Positions 39,069-51,470 are shown, counted from the stretch's first letter. The stretch is 64,000 nucleotides of DNA from Arabidopsis thaliana (GCF_000001735.4 NC_003076.8:18107835-18171834), one strand, 5' to 3'. Notes: a model not told the origin generated them from the sequence alone. A program made the numbers and translations.

Positions 39069-39719
39069 TACTAAAAGATTCCTTTTTTGTTTCTTCTTCT
39101 TCACCAATTCTTCAGTTGAAGAAAGAGCTTAAAGATGTACAGTATCAGAGGAAGAAGAAGAGATTGAGTTTCGTGAAAGTTGTATTTTCGAGTAAAAGAT
39201 ATTATCGGGAATATAGAAAAGTTCATCTTCACGAGACATCGCGTGTTGTGTTGTTTGTGGAAATTGACGTTTGAAGTTCAAATTAAAATTAATCACATTA
39301 AATTAGTCCAAACATATATCTCTTGTTCTGTAATAAATTCTCGTTGACGAACGATTATAGTATGCTTTAAAACAAGTTAATGTGTGTTTACTACTTTCAT
39401 TTTCTTTTTCGTTAACTGACTTTTATTAATGAAATGTTACAAGTCTAACAAAACAGCCCAATTACAACCAAAAAAAACTTAATACAAAAAATCCCAAAAA
39501 ATGTCCACAAAGATGGAAATTAAGTTTTTGTTAGGGAAAATTAAGTCCAACTATTTTATACATTTACAAATTTTAAGCTAAAAATTGGGGAAAATATGCC
39601 CAAATTTTCAAAAAAGTTTCAATTTATTCCACCAAACCTTAAAAATAATTTATTACCTTAGAAATTAAAAATATTTTATTGCCCTAAATCCCCAAATATA
39701 TTGGGCCCGATAGCAGAAA
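39069..39719. other. Displaced ARAD2 leader and promoter region
   Basis: The first 150 bases are CT/GA-rich and probably held the original ARAD2 5' leader before the Copia insertion. The rest is AT-rich with no coding signal. Confidence 0.45.
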
Positions 39720-40072
39720 TCCCCTTATTATTAAAAGTGAAGTACAAATTGAAATTTTGTCTAATTTGACCTCAATTTTGATTTCAATTTTATATTTTGT
39801 TCTTTGCTATTCAAAATCATTAAGGGTAATTTGGTCTTAACAATCTCTTAGACTTTATATGATCCGATTCAATGTAAACCATTCAATAAAATTAATTTCC
39901 TTCAATCTAAGTTATTATTTGATTTAATTCAAAAAAAAATCCCAATTATTTTTTAGTTATGTTTAATTCAAAAAATTGTATTTATAAGTTTAGGATATCA
40001 AATTTATTCAAATATTTAGTATAAGAACCAAATAAACCGATTGCCCGCGGTAAACCGCGGCTTAAGTCCTAG
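39720..40072 (+). mobile_element. Non-autonomous Helitron, copy 2
   Basis: About 353 bp, close to the copy at 5809-6168. It starts TC after an A and ends CTAG before a T, with the hairpin CCGCGG-TAAA-CCGCGG near the 3' end. It has no coding capacity. Confidence 0.8.
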
Positions 40073-40639
40073 TGTATTTTATAACAAAGGTACCAAACTA
40101 GTAATTTTATCTCATATATAGTTATTAATTTACGATTCTAATGAGTTATATTCAGATTTATTATTTTCTTATTTTGTTATTTATCAAATTTTGTTAATTT
40201 TATACTAATCCGACTTAAAACCAAAATTTTATTATTATTTTTATTGTGTTTATTAACTTTTTTCTAACATCTCAAAACTTTCATTAAACTGTACACAGAT
40301 AAATACAAAGTATATATATTTTTTTGGACAAAAAATACAAAGTATATATATGCCCAAAGTGGTAGGAGAAGCTTTGATGAAGAATGAAACTCCTACACCC
40401 GTGTTGGATCTTTTCTGAAAACAGAAACATATATTTGTTTGGGAACCAATTGGTTTACTTTAGAGAAGAGAGTGCGGTAAACTTCAGTATCCAATACCGA
40501 ATGACATAGAGGAGTGTGCCAATCATGTTAAAAACTAATTTTTGTGAGAAATAGTGTTTAATACCTTAATCATTATTTTATTTTTAACATCAGATTATTA
40601 ACTCGTAAAGAGATGTTACAAATATCGTTTCAACCATAT
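40073..40639. other. Intergenic spacer
   Basis: AT-rich; nothing was recognised. Confidence 0.4.
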
Positions 40640-41060
40640 AGGTGGTACAGAGAAAGTTTAACACAAAGAGTTAATAGATTGAGCCTTCTTGGATAAGGTA
40701 TCAGCAGCGGCATTTCTTTCCCGGTTAACATGTGCCAATGAAGAGAACGGGAGCTTCGCAATCCAGTGGCGAATATCGTAGAGAAGGGCTTTTATCTTAT
40801 GATGATCACCTCTAATATTAATCAAATTTACTAACTCCCCATTATCATTTTCAAACCACACATACCGTAATCCTTGAGTCCAAGTCACTTGAAGGGCATG
40901 GAGAAATCCGAGAGCCTCCGCTTGGAGAGGGGAGCTTGATTGTTGAAGATTTGCACATCCTGATCTGAGAAACTGGCCATTACTTGAGTATTTGTGAAGG
41001 GTCTTCCTTGAGTATAACCGCTATCAAAGTTGCATTTTATCTATCCAAAAGGCGGCAGAA
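40640..41060 (-). pseudogene. LINE RNase H-like remnant
   Basis: On the minus strand, 40888-40658 reads YVWFENDNGELVNLINIR and AKLPFSSLAHVNRERNAAAD. This is the second half of the RVT_3-type RNase H domain found at the end of plant non-LTR retrotransposons and their derivatives. Sequence upstream to about 41060 continues the domain (LQQSSSPLQAEALGFLHALQ) with interruptions. No reverse transcriptase is present, so this is a truncated piece. Confidence 0.6.
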
Positions 41061-41534
41061 GCCATTGTCTACATCGGCCTCCTGATTGGGTACGTGGCGA
41101 ATGTAGACTCTCCGTGTTTTTGGTTTAGAGACTGTGTTGCTTTCACCATTGACTCCCTTCCTTACTTCACAGTTGGGACTGCGATAACCTTTTCAAACCC
41201 AAAAAAGTAAAAGGAATTCATAGAGATTTTTCTATAGTTTTATGGACATATTTATTGTTTAAGGTTTATTTTTATTTTTTGGCCCAAACCCAAAAAGGTA
41301 AAAGAAAGAAACCCTCGTAGGATGTCACGAACCCGATCTATTTAATGATCATCTCTCTAAATAACACTTGGCGTCGTTGGCGATATCTTCGGCGACAATC
41401 TGCAGTCAAAACAATCGACGGAGACGGTTAGTTCATCATTTATCCTTGGATTACTTAGGAAGTTTTGATCGACTTTGAAACATAGAAATTAGGAATCGAT
41501 GTTGTTGTTGACTTGTGTTGTTCATGATCTAGGG

Positions 41535-43058
41535 ATGGAGGAGTTCGATTATATCAGTGAATTTCCGGATTGTTTGCTAACTCAGATACTCTTAAACCTT
41601 CCGACCAAAGATTCTGTTAAGACAAGCGTGTTATCGAAGAGATGGAGAAATCTTTGGTTAAACGTTCCTGGACTTCGATTACGCACCTTTGACTTCCCAG
41701 TCTTCCCCTATCCTTATGAAGAAGGCTTCGTAAGGTTTATGGACAGATTTATGGAGTTTAAGTGCAGGTCACGCCTGCAAAAGTTCATGATAACGTATTT
41801 CGAACACAATGGTTATCGAGATCGATTAATGGAGTTGATCGGTACACTGGTTGATCGTGGAATTCAACATTTGTATGTTTATATGCATACTTGTAACAGA
41901 GTTGATTTCATACGTCAAAACATTTACAAGAGTAAGACATTGGTCTCTTTGAAGCTTTATAACGTAGAGTTAAAGAATCCAGAGTTTGTTGTTTCTCTAC
42001 CTTGTCTCAAGATCTTGAAACTGGAGAATATTTTTCACGGTGAGGATGGTCCTTTGGTCGTGGAGAAGCTCATCTCAGGATGTCCTGTTCTTGAAGATCT
42101 TGAGCTGATTAGGCCTTTTGATGTTTTGACTCGATGAGTTTTGCTGCGTCTGCGTGTGAGCTCTCAGACTCTGAAAAGCCTTGGTTTATATTTTGCGATT
42201 AATAGTACAGGTGCTACAGATTTTTCAGTTGAGATTGATACCCCAAGACTCAAGTATATGAAATGTTATGAGAGTCTATTTCATAGAATTATGGTAAAGA
42301 ACCTGAGTTCTTTGTTTACTATCGACATTAATACGAAGGATAATGTTGGCTATGGCAGTCTTACGGCACCAAAGTATTCAAGGAATAGAGATATCATCGG
42401 TGATTTTTTAACCGTGATATCGAGTGTAAGACATACGATCATCTGTTACTCGACTTCAAAGGTATAAATATATACACTCTGTGATACGTATATAACTATT
42501 TAGTTCTCTATGAAACAATTCTCACATGTATCCTTTTCATTCTTCTTGCAGATGCTTTATTCTTACTCCAAACAACTGGGACCTATTCCCCAATTCCATA
42601 ACTTATATCATTTGCAGGCTAGGTTCTCAAGCTCATCGTTACAACTATTGCCAACCTTTCTTGAGAGCTGCCCAGCCTGCCCAAATCTGAAAAACCTAAT
42701 CATGGTAAGAATCTGCTTGAATCTGGGATTTGGCTAAAGAACATTGTTGAAACATATAGTAAAATCAGCTTGTTCCTTTTTCTCGCAGGAGTTTCCCTTT
42801 GAGCCTAAGAATATCGACTTTCACAAAGTGCCTCAGTGTTTAATATCGACTCTCGAGTATGTTCAAATTGAAGAACTGATATTGAAGGAGAAAAGTGGGA
42901 TTAAACTAGTGGATTACTTTCTTGAGAATTCAGCAGTCTTAAAGAAACTGACTCTAAGTTTCACATATCATTCTAAGAAAAAGCAAGACCCTGAGAGCTA
43001 CAAGAAGCTTCTTACATCCACAAAGCTTTCTCCCACATGTCAAATTATCATCGATTGA
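41535..43058 (+). pseudogene. F-box/RNI/FBD gene with an in-frame stop (likely At5g44940)
   Basis: Three exons follow the family pattern: 41535-42461, 42552-42704 and 42789-43058. The F-box is clear (ISEFPDCLLTQILLNLPTKD, VLSKRWRNLWLNVPG), and RNI repeats and an FBD tail (VPQCLISTLEYVQIEELIL) follow in the same frame. At 42135-42137 a TGA replaces an aspartate codon present in the copy at 46018, so the full reading would end after about 200 residues. An ATG at 41499 is in the same frame, but 41535 aligns with the starts of the paralogues. It may make a truncated F-box protein that can still bind SKP1, or be dying. Confidence 0.8.
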
Positions 43059-43830
43059 CGTGCAGCCGATGATGCTGGTGAGCACATGAGCGTGTTTCAT
43101 TGAACCTTAGCGTATGAATTATCTGTACTCATGAAAAATCGTTGTTAGAATAAGGTTTATTAGGTTATCCCATCTTTTTGTTGTTTGAATTCTTTAACAA
43201 CTAATGATCTATTGATCTTTAAAGGGCAAGCCTATGTAACTTTTATTGCTTTGGTTTCAAGCTATTTTGTCTCTTGAATCGGTAAAGTTACTAGATTGTT
43301 TCATTGAACGAATAGGTTGTTGGAGTATATCAGAAGAAAATAAGAATCCACATGGGCAAACAAAATGTTTAGAGATTCAGATTTTTGGTTCGGTTTTGGA
43401 TTTTTTTTTAAACCGAACTATGCAAAAACTAAATGTATTAAATAATTTTTGATCAATAATATTTTACGGCATATTTTTTTATTGGTTGAATTAAATGTAG
43501 TTAATTGATTTTTTTATAGGAAAAAAAATCAAATGAGATTTTTGTGTGTTTTTAATCTTTGTGAAATATGCTCAAATATTCCCAAGATATTGCTCCACCA
43601 TACTTTATATCGATTCATTTTTGTCTTTAACTGCTTAACCCTGAAACAAGATCTCTGGCGATAATCTGCCGTCAGACCAAATCGACGGTAAGTTCTTCAC
43701 TCCCTTCCTTGAATGTACGTTTACCTTAGTGATTAAACCCTAGGTTTGAGATATAAAATTGAAAAACTTCATCAATGCATTGGATTTGATTTCGGATTTT
43801 GATGTCGTCGTCGTTGTTTATGATTTAGTG
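43059..43830. other. F-box array spacer
   Basis: 3' flank of one copy and leader of the next. ATAATCTGCCGTC followed by AAATCGACGG just upstream recurs before other array members, so the leader was duplicated with the genes. Confidence 0.5.
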
Positions 43831-45330
43831 ATGGGGCGCGATAGGATCAGCGAATTACCAGATGGTTTGCTAAATCATATACTCATGTACCTTCACATCG
43901 AAGAATCTATTAGGACAAGTGTTTTATCTAGCAGATGGAGAAAACTCTGGCTTAAGGTACCTGGTCTTGACGTGAACGTACATGACTTCCCTGCTGATGG
44001 AAACTTATTTGAGAGCTTGATGGACAAGTTTCTTGAGGTTAACCGCGGACGCCTACAAAATTTCAAGTTAAACTATGAAAGTAATTTGTATTATCTAATG
44101 GACAGATTTGTGCCGTGGATCGCTACAGTCGTTGATCGCGGTATTCAGCATCTAGATGTTACGGCCACTGATTGTCCTCCATGGACCATTGATTTTATGC
44201 CTGCCAACATTTGCAAGAGCAAGACGTTGGTGTCTTTAAAGCTCGTAAATGTAGGGCTTGACACTCCAAAGTTTGTTGTTTCTCTACCTTGTCTTAAGAT
44301 CATGCATCTTGAAGACATTTTTTATAGTCCTTTGATTGCGGAGAACCTCATCTCAGGCTGTCCTGTTCTTGAAGATCTTACCATTGTAAGGAATCATGAG
44401 GATTTTCTTAACTTTCTGCGTGTGATGTCTCAAACTTTGAAGAACTTCCGTTTAACATTTGATTGGGGAATGGGTAGTAACGATTTTTCGGTCGAGATTG
44501 ATGCACCAGGACTTAAGTACATGAGTTTTAGAGATAGTCAATCTGATAGAATAGTTGTAAAAAATTTGAGTTCCTTGGTCAAGATAGACCTTGATACTGA
44601 ATTTAATCTCAAGTTTGGCCTCGGCAGTCCTTTGGAACCGGAGGACTTGACTAAGAGAGATATTATCCGAGATTTTCTTACCGGTATTTCGAGTGTCAAA
44701 CATATGATCATCTCTCATCCTACTCTGGAGGTACGTACCTATATATTTGAAGTCTCTGATGTATTATATAACACATTGATTAAATGTACTTTAATTTTTC
44801 ACATGTATCATATTCATTATCCTTGCAGGTGCTTTATCGTTATTCCAAAATCGGACAGCTTCCAAAATTCCATAACTTATATCATTTGCAAGCTGTGTTC
44901 TCCAGCTCATTGTTACAACTATTGCCCGCCTTCCTAGAAATCTGCCCAAATCTAAAAAACCTCATCTTGGTAAGAATGTGTTTGAATATGTGATTTGGCT
45001 TACAATAAAGAACCTTGTTGAAGTATAGTGTAAACTCAGCTTGTTTCTTTGCAGGACTATTCTATTTCAGCAGAGCCAGAGCAAATCGACTTTACCAATC
45101 TGCCTCGGTGTTTAATTTCGACGCTGGAGTACGTTGAGATTAAACAACTTACTATGAGGGAGGAAAGTGGGATTAAATTGGTGAAATACTTTCTTGAGAA
45201 TTCAGCAGTCCTCAAGAAACTGACTCTGAGTTTCATAGATTCTCCCATGACCAACCAAGAGTCAGAGATCTACATGCAGCTTCTTACATCAACAAAACGA
45301 TCTCGTGGGTGTCATGTTTTGATCTTATAA
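43831..45330 (+). CDS. F-box/RNI/FBD protein (likely At5g44950)
   Basis: Exons 43831-44730, 44829-44969 and 45055-45330 join in phase, giving 438 aa. The start at 43831 (MGRDRISELPDGLLNHILMY) is chosen because the upstream in-frame extension has no ATG. F-box at residues 4-45, RNI/LRR repeats in the middle (SKTLVSLKLVNVGLDTPKFV), and an FBD domain at the end (LPRCLISTLEYVEIKQL). The three-exon layout matches its neighbours. It would act as the substrate-recruiting subunit of an SCF ligase; the substrate is unknown. It is one of the two array members with a clean frame. Confidence 0.9.
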
Positions 45331-46017
45331 TGCTTAAAGGTCAAATTATTCAACTTTTCTTGCTTTAATCTCAGTTTCTATATTCTTAAGAAAGTTGCAT
45401 TTATAGACAAGGTGGTTTAGGTTTAACTTGGGAATTAAAACCTCAGGTGGTAATATTGTCTTTTTGTATTTTTGAAACTATGGAATATTCATATGGTTAA
45501 AAGCCAATTTATCTATGCATTTTATTGTTTTGGATCATCATCGAAAATCGGTTCTGTGCTATATCTCTACCATGGACAAGTATGTCGTTGAAGTAGAAAA
45601 TAAGAATTTACATCTATAATGGGCTTTTGCTCAAGGTATCTTAATATCTTATACTATTTCAATTTTTGGCCGAAATTATATATTGTACAGGTTTCAATAA
45701 GGTTTCGTAAACCGCAAGTAAGTTGCATTGGTCCTCTTTTGGTTTATGTTTTTTTTTATAGGGCCCTTTTGGCCCTAAACCCAAAAATAAGATAAACCCC
45801 CTCGTAGGATTTCTCGAACCTGATCGATTCAAGTATTTAACGATCATCTTTCTAATTATCAAATCAAATCAAATCAAATCTGCCGTCAAATCAAAGCCTA
45901 GTAGGATTTCTCCAACTCCGGCAATAATCTGCTGTCAAATCAAATCGACGGAGACGGTTATTTCTTCATTCCTCATCGCACGATTTTGATGTTGATGTTG
46001 TTGTTCAGGATCTAGGG
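45331..46017. other. F-box array spacer with duplicated leader
   Basis: The leader motif is partly doubled. AATCTGCCGTCAAATCAAA near 45880 and AATCTGCTGTCAAATCAAAT near 45925 sit in repeated context, with a short (AAATC)n run between 45860 and 45880. No gene is seen. Confidence 0.5.
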
Positions 46018-47557
46018 ATGGAGGAGTGCGATTATATCAACGAATTGCCTGATTCTTTACTAACTCAGATACTCTTAGACCTTCGGACCAAAGATTCTGT
46101 TAAGACAAGCGTGTCGTCGAAGAGATGGAGAAATCTTTGGTTAAACGTTCCTGGACTTGACTTATTCAGCCTTCAATTCACAAATCCTCATCATGAAGAA
46201 GGCTTGATAAAGTTTATGGACAGATTTATGGAGTCTAACTGCAGGTCACGCCTGCAAAAGTTCATGATAAGGTATTTCGAATGCAATGGTTATCGAGATC
46301 GATTCATGGAGTTGATCGGTACAGTGGTTGATTGTGGAATTCAACATTTGTATGTTTATATGCATACTTGTAATAGAGTTGATTTCATACGTCAAAACAT
46401 TTACAAGAGCAAGACATTGGTCTCTTTGAAGCTTTATAACGTAGAGTTGAAGAATCCAGACTTTGTTGTTTCTCTACCTTGTCTCAAGATCTTGAAACTG
46501 ATGAAAATTTGTTACGGTGAGGATGGCCCTTTGGTTGTGGAGAAGCTCATCTCAGGATGTCCTGTTCTTGAAGATCTTGAGCTGATTAAGCCTTTTGATA
46601 TTTTGACTCAGGACGTTATACTGTTTCTGCGTGTGAGCTCTCAGACTCTGAAAAGCCTTCGTTTATATTTTGCGACCAATGGGAGTGGTACAGAGTTTTG
46701 AGTTGAGATTGATGCTCCACGACTCAAGTATATGACATTTTACGAGAGTCGATTTGATAGGATTATGGTAAAGAACATGAGTTCCTTGTTTAGTATCGAA
46801 ATTAGAGCCAAATCTAGTTTTGAGTATGGCGGTCTTTTGAAAGCAGAGGATCCAAGAAAGAGAGCTATTATCTGTGATTTTTTAACCGTGATATCTAGTG
46901 TAAGGCATATGATCATTTCTGGGAGCATTCTAGAGGTATATTTAACAATTTATTGTATTTAATTCTGTATGAAAAAAATATCTTCACATGTAATTTTTGT
47001 ATTTTTTGTTGCAGGAGCTACATTCTTATTCCAAACTAGGATGGATTCCCCAATTCCGTAACTTATATCATTTGCAGGCTTCGTTCTTCGGTACATCGTT
47101 ACAACTATTGCCAACCTTTCTTGAGAGCTGCCCAAATCTGAAAAACCTAATCATGGTAAGAATCTGATGGATCTTTAATTTGGCAAACTAAGAATATTGT
47201 TGGAACATATTATGACATCTGCTTTGTAAGAATCTGCTTGAAATATGTGATTTAGCTACAGAACATTGTTTGAATCATATTTTTTCGTAGGACTATGGGG
47301 CATTTAAGGAAGAAAATATCGACTTTCACGAAGTGCCTCAGTGTTTGATATCGACTCTCGAGTATGTTCACATTAACAAACTGATGATGATGGAGCAAAG
47401 TGGGATTAAACTAGTAAATTACTTTATTGAGAATTCAGCAGTCCTCAAGAAACTTACTCTACGTTTCTCATTTTTTTCTTCTATAGAGAGCGAGAGCTAC
47501 AAGAAGCTTCTTACATCAACAAAGCTTTCTCCCACATGTCAAGTTATCTTTGTTTGA
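46018..47557 (+). pseudogene. F-box/RNI/FBD gene with an in-frame stop (likely At5g44960)
   Basis: Exons by family pattern: 46018-46935, 47015-47155 and 47291-47557, all in phase. It is the closest copy of the gene at 41535 (long stretches identical). The F-box reads INELPDSLLTQILLDLRTKD with VSSKRW in place of VLSKRW. A TGA at 46699-46701 replaces the serine codon of the conserved FSVEID segment, so translation would stop after 227 residues and lose the last repeats and the FBD domain. Frame and splice sites beyond the stop are preserved, so the stop is recent or the short form is tolerated. Confidence 0.8.
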
Positions 47558-48002
47558 CATGCAGATGATGATGCTTGTTAGCACATGGTCTTGTTTCATC
47601 TTTTGTTGGTTTTGTTTCAATCTCAGGACAGAGAGTTACGCAGTTAAATTATATTTTTGTCTTTTTTCTTTAAGAATTAATATTTTAATTTCAACATATA
47701 ATAATTGTAGTTTAGATATTATTAATTAATAACTAAAAGAAATTTCCATTTATCTAGTTGTACTAAAGAAAATTTTAATAGGGTTTGGATTCATAATTTA
47801 TTTGCTATATAAAAGCAATTCGTTCTTCACATTAAAAACAAACAAAAAAAACAATTCGTTATTATTCATTCGGAGAGTTCTTCTGATTCCTGCTTTGATC
47901 GTTACGTTTCCTGTGATTGTTTAAACCCTAGAATTTGGAGAAATCTGAGCAAAACACCTTTTGATATTGTAGTTTTAGAAGCTTTTAGGGTTACGTCTCA
48001 TA
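47558..48002. other. F-box array spacer
   Basis: AT-rich; no coding signal. It has a close counterpart after the gene at 52766 (near 54270-54440), which shows that gene and downstream spacer were duplicated together. Confidence 0.5.
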
Positions 48003-49506
48003 ATGCGAAACGATATAATCAGCGAACTTCCAGATTCTTTGATAACTCAGATTCTTTTATGGCTTCCAACCAAAGATTCAGTTAAGACAAGTGTTTATCG
48101 ACCAGATGGAGAAATCTTTGGCTTGAAGTTCCAGGTCTAGACTTAAACTCCGTTGACTTCCCTTTCCCTTACAGAGATATCATCAAGAACTACACTGAAA
48201 GATTTCTTGAGTTTAACAGTGCGTCAGGCCTTCAAAAGTTCAAGATGACAAATAATCACGGCAACTACAATGTGTGTTGCGACAGATTAAAGGAGTGGAT
48301 CGCCGCAGCGGTTGATCGCGGGATTCAACATTTAGATTTCGAGACCAAAAATCCTTCTCTCTTTCTCAAAGATTCCATGCCTATGAACATTTATAAGAGT
48401 AAGACATTGGTGTCTTTAAAGCTTGTATGCGTAGAGCTTGAGAATCCAAAGTTTGTTGTTTCTCTACCTTGTCTCAAGATCATGCATCTAGAAAATAATT
48501 GGTACGGTTATGATGCTCCTTTGGTTGTGGAGAAACTCATCGCAGGGTGTCTTGTTCTTGAAGATCTTACCGTGGTAAGGATTCATGATATGGTAATACC
48601 AGATCTGCCTCTTCTACATGTGAAGTCTCTGACACTGAAGATCTTACGTTTAGTGTTTGATTTGGAGATGATGACTACTATACCTATTTCGGTGGAGATT
48701 GATGCTCCAAAACTAGAGTATATGAGTTTTATAAATAGGCACTCTGATACAATCATGGTAAAGAATCTGAGTTCATTGTTCAAGTTAAATCTTGATACTG
48801 AATTTGGCTACAGTTCCTTGGAACCGAGAGATATTATCCGTGACGTTCTCACTGGTATATCGAGTGTAAGACAGATGATCATCTCTCAACGTACTCTAGA
48901 GGTAAATAATGTTTCTCTGTGATTAACAATTTAGTTTTTCTAGCTATGGAATGATTCCTCACTTAATAACATTCTGTTTCTCTTTTGCAGGTCATATGTC
49001 GTTATTCAAAACTCGGGCCTATTCCCAAATTCCATCACCTATCTCATTTGAAGGCTGCATTCTCCAGCACATCATTACAACTATTGCCCGCCTTTCTTGA
49101 GAGCTGCCCAAACCTGAAAAAACTCATCTTGGTAAGAATCTGTCTTTGATCTTTGATTTGGCAAATTAAGATCATTGTTGCATATATTGTAAGCTGATTA
49201 GCTCTTTTTATTTTGCAGGACTTATATGTTTCAGCGGAGCCAGAGGAAATCGATCTTACCAATGTGCCTCGGTGTATAACATCGACTCTGGAGTGTATTG
49301 AGATTAACAAACTGATTAGGAAGGAAGCAACTGGGGTTAAACTAGTTCATTATTTTCTTGAGAATTCACCAATCCTTAAGAAACTCAAGCCGAGTTTCAC
49401 AGATTCTCCTATGAGTACTATGACCAATCTACCGTTAGATCATCTCTATAAAATGTATCTTACAGCCAGAAAGCGTTCTCGCAGATGTCAAGTTATCATT
49501 TCTTAA
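48003..49506 (+). pseudogene. F-box/RNI/FBD gene with a frameshift in the F-box
   Basis: An ATG at 48003 opens MRNDIISELPDSLITQILLW and runs into the F-box. Near 48095 one base is missing compared with its paralogues: the VLSKRW codons become VYRPDG and the frame ends early. The remainder is intact in the shifted frame from about 48100: exon 1 to 48901, then 48991-49131 and 49219-49506. RNI repeats (SKTLVSLKLVCVELENPKFV) and the FBD tail (VPRCITSTLECIEINKL) remain. It probably corresponds to a locus near At5g44970. It is either a pseudogene or uses a downstream start without the F-box. Confidence 0.75.
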
Positions 49507-49856
49507 CATGCATCTGATCATGTCAATGAGGGCATGAGCATTGTCATTGAAGATCAATGTAGAAGAATAATCTTATGAAAGTTGTAGTCAGGCTTAGCAT
49601 TCTGTAGTTGGCACACAAATAATAGTGTCTTCTTCAGATTTGGTTATCTCACTTACATGCTTAAAGGTCAGATTAAGTGACATTTCTAGTTTTGATCTCA
49701 ATCTCAGTTATTGGTTTGTGATTTTCGCAGACTGTTACGTAGAATCTGTTGTGATTCAATCAAGATATGTTCTATCATTTATAAAGGATTGATGAAATGT
49801 TTTTGTTGTTTCTAAGACATCTTATTTTATTAATTAGAATGTTGTCAATACATAAT
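49507..49856. other. Convergent spacer
   Basis: 3' flanks of the plus-strand F-box copy and of the minus-strand defensin-like gene. Nothing else is seen. Confidence 0.4.
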
Positions 49857-50346
49857 TTAGTTTGGGCAATCGGGCAGAGTTTGGCCTTGTTTGCGGCATA
49901 CACATTTTCCGTTTACGCAACACGCCCGACGATAATCAGAACATGCCAACCCTCCACACTCAAGGTATGTGTCACATATCCCTCCATGATTCACATCGAT
50001 TCTTTTTATATTCCCTTCTTCTAAATTTATCCTTGACGGATTAGGAAGACATTTGCTGTCGTTACATTCTTTGTCTTCCTTAGCCTCGATTAGTTTACTC
50101 TGATCTGTAGTTTATTTCAAGAAAAACAATGATTTCAAATTAGTATTCTCTATGTTTTCAAAAATTGATTTAAGTAGCGTATACGAATATAATGGAAACA
50201 TAGATTATGCAAAATAAAAAAAAAGCTTGAGTTTAACCACTACACCATTTTATGAATTCCCAAATCAAAATTCAAATTTACTTACAAGAGAAGGACAGTA
50301 ACAAGAGGGAGAGAAGAAAAGCCGTCTTAAAATAAAGGTTGGTCAT
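49857..50346 (-). CDS. Defensin-like cysteine-rich secreted peptide
   Basis: Two exons on the minus strand, 50346-50286 and 50104-49857, join in phase for about 102 aa. The start MTNLYFKTAFLLSLLLLSFS is a signal peptide. The mature part has ten cysteines (KECNDSKC; GICDTYLECGGLAC; RRACCVNGKCVCRK; LPDC), the spacing of a plant defensin-like peptide of the DEFL superfamily. The gene order suggests At5g44973, from memory. Exon 1 is a typical short signal-peptide exon ending in phase 1. Such peptides act outside the cell in defence or in pollen-pistil signalling; the role here is unknown. It sits alone, antisense, inside the F-box array. Confidence 0.8.
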
Positions 50347-50929
50347 AGCTAACAATTGTCTGTATTTGAATGTTGGATGATTGTTGTGTAAAGAGAATTT
50401 TATAGCCTTGCGTTCATTTATATATGGGATGAAAGAACAGGATTTGTTTTTTCTATACAACTGGAACTTTAAATTTTAGTACTATAATTCTACATAGATC
50501 GGATAGGAACAAACTTTTTTTCTTTCTTCAGTTATGACTAATTCAATCAAGATATGAAAGTCTATTTCCCCAAAAACAATTATGGTAATAAATCCACAAT
50601 TTAATTTGGGATTTGTCCTTTCTACTACTTTTGAAAATATCATTTCCAAATCTATATTTTGATTCCATATAGTGAGATGGAAAAACAGTTTTCATATTTT
50701 ACTTTCTATGAAAATTTAACTTTATAGATTAGATTTTATCAGTTATGAACCTCATTCGAATCCAAGATATGAACGTCTATTTCCCAAAAAAATAATTGTT
50801 TGGGATATTTGCGCTTTCTACTATTTTTGAAAAGATTATCTCCAAATCTACGACATTTCATAATTTCATAATTCCTTTCCATTTCTATGAAAGTGTTGTA
50901 CCACAAGAAATTTTTTTGGATGAAACTAT
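50347..50929. other. AT-rich spacer with an imperfect duplication
   Basis: A segment around 50529-50660 (CAGTTATGA, AAGATATGAA-GTCTATTTCCC, TTTCTACTA) recurs around 50741-50850 with divergence. The period is about 210 bp. No gene is seen. Confidence 0.5.
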
Positions 50930-51470
50930 TGAGGTATATTCTTGAGAATTATGTAGTGCTCAAGAAACTCATTTTAAGTTTATATTCTATAACCAAACAA
51001 ACCTTTGATACATCCAGGGATCTTTTTACATTCCGTTTAACATTTAATTAGATAATAATTAATAGGTAGTACAGATTTATCGAGATAGATGCTCCGACTT
51101 AAGTACATGAGTTTAAGAGATAGTAAATCCGATAGGGTCGTTGTAAAGGATGTGAGTTCATTGGTCAAGATAGACCTTGCTGCTGGAATTAATTTATATC
51201 AAGTTTGGCCTTGACATATACAGTCCTTTGGAATCTGAGGAATTGACCAAGAGAAACATTATTCGAGAATATTTTAATGGTATTTCAAGTATAAAATATA
51301 CATATGATCATCTCGCATCCTACCCTGGAGAAATCTATATATTTGAAGTCTCTTATGCATTATATACAACAAGTAAATTCGGACCGGTTAGAAAATTCCA
51401 TAACTTATATCACTTTTAGGCTGCGTTCTCCTGCTCATCATTACAACTATTGCATGAAATTGTTTTAGAT
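50930..51470 (+). pseudogene. Scrambled F-box/FBD fragment
   Basis: Pieces of the array gene family are present without an F-box. A segment near 50940-50990 matches the FBD exon (LENYVVLKKLILSL), and after it comes RNI sequence near 51075-51300 that matches the late part of exon 1 of the gene at 43831, then part of exon 2 (KFHNLYHF). The order FBD, then exon 1, then exon 2 is not that of a normal gene. Stops and frame changes are frequent. Confidence 0.65.
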
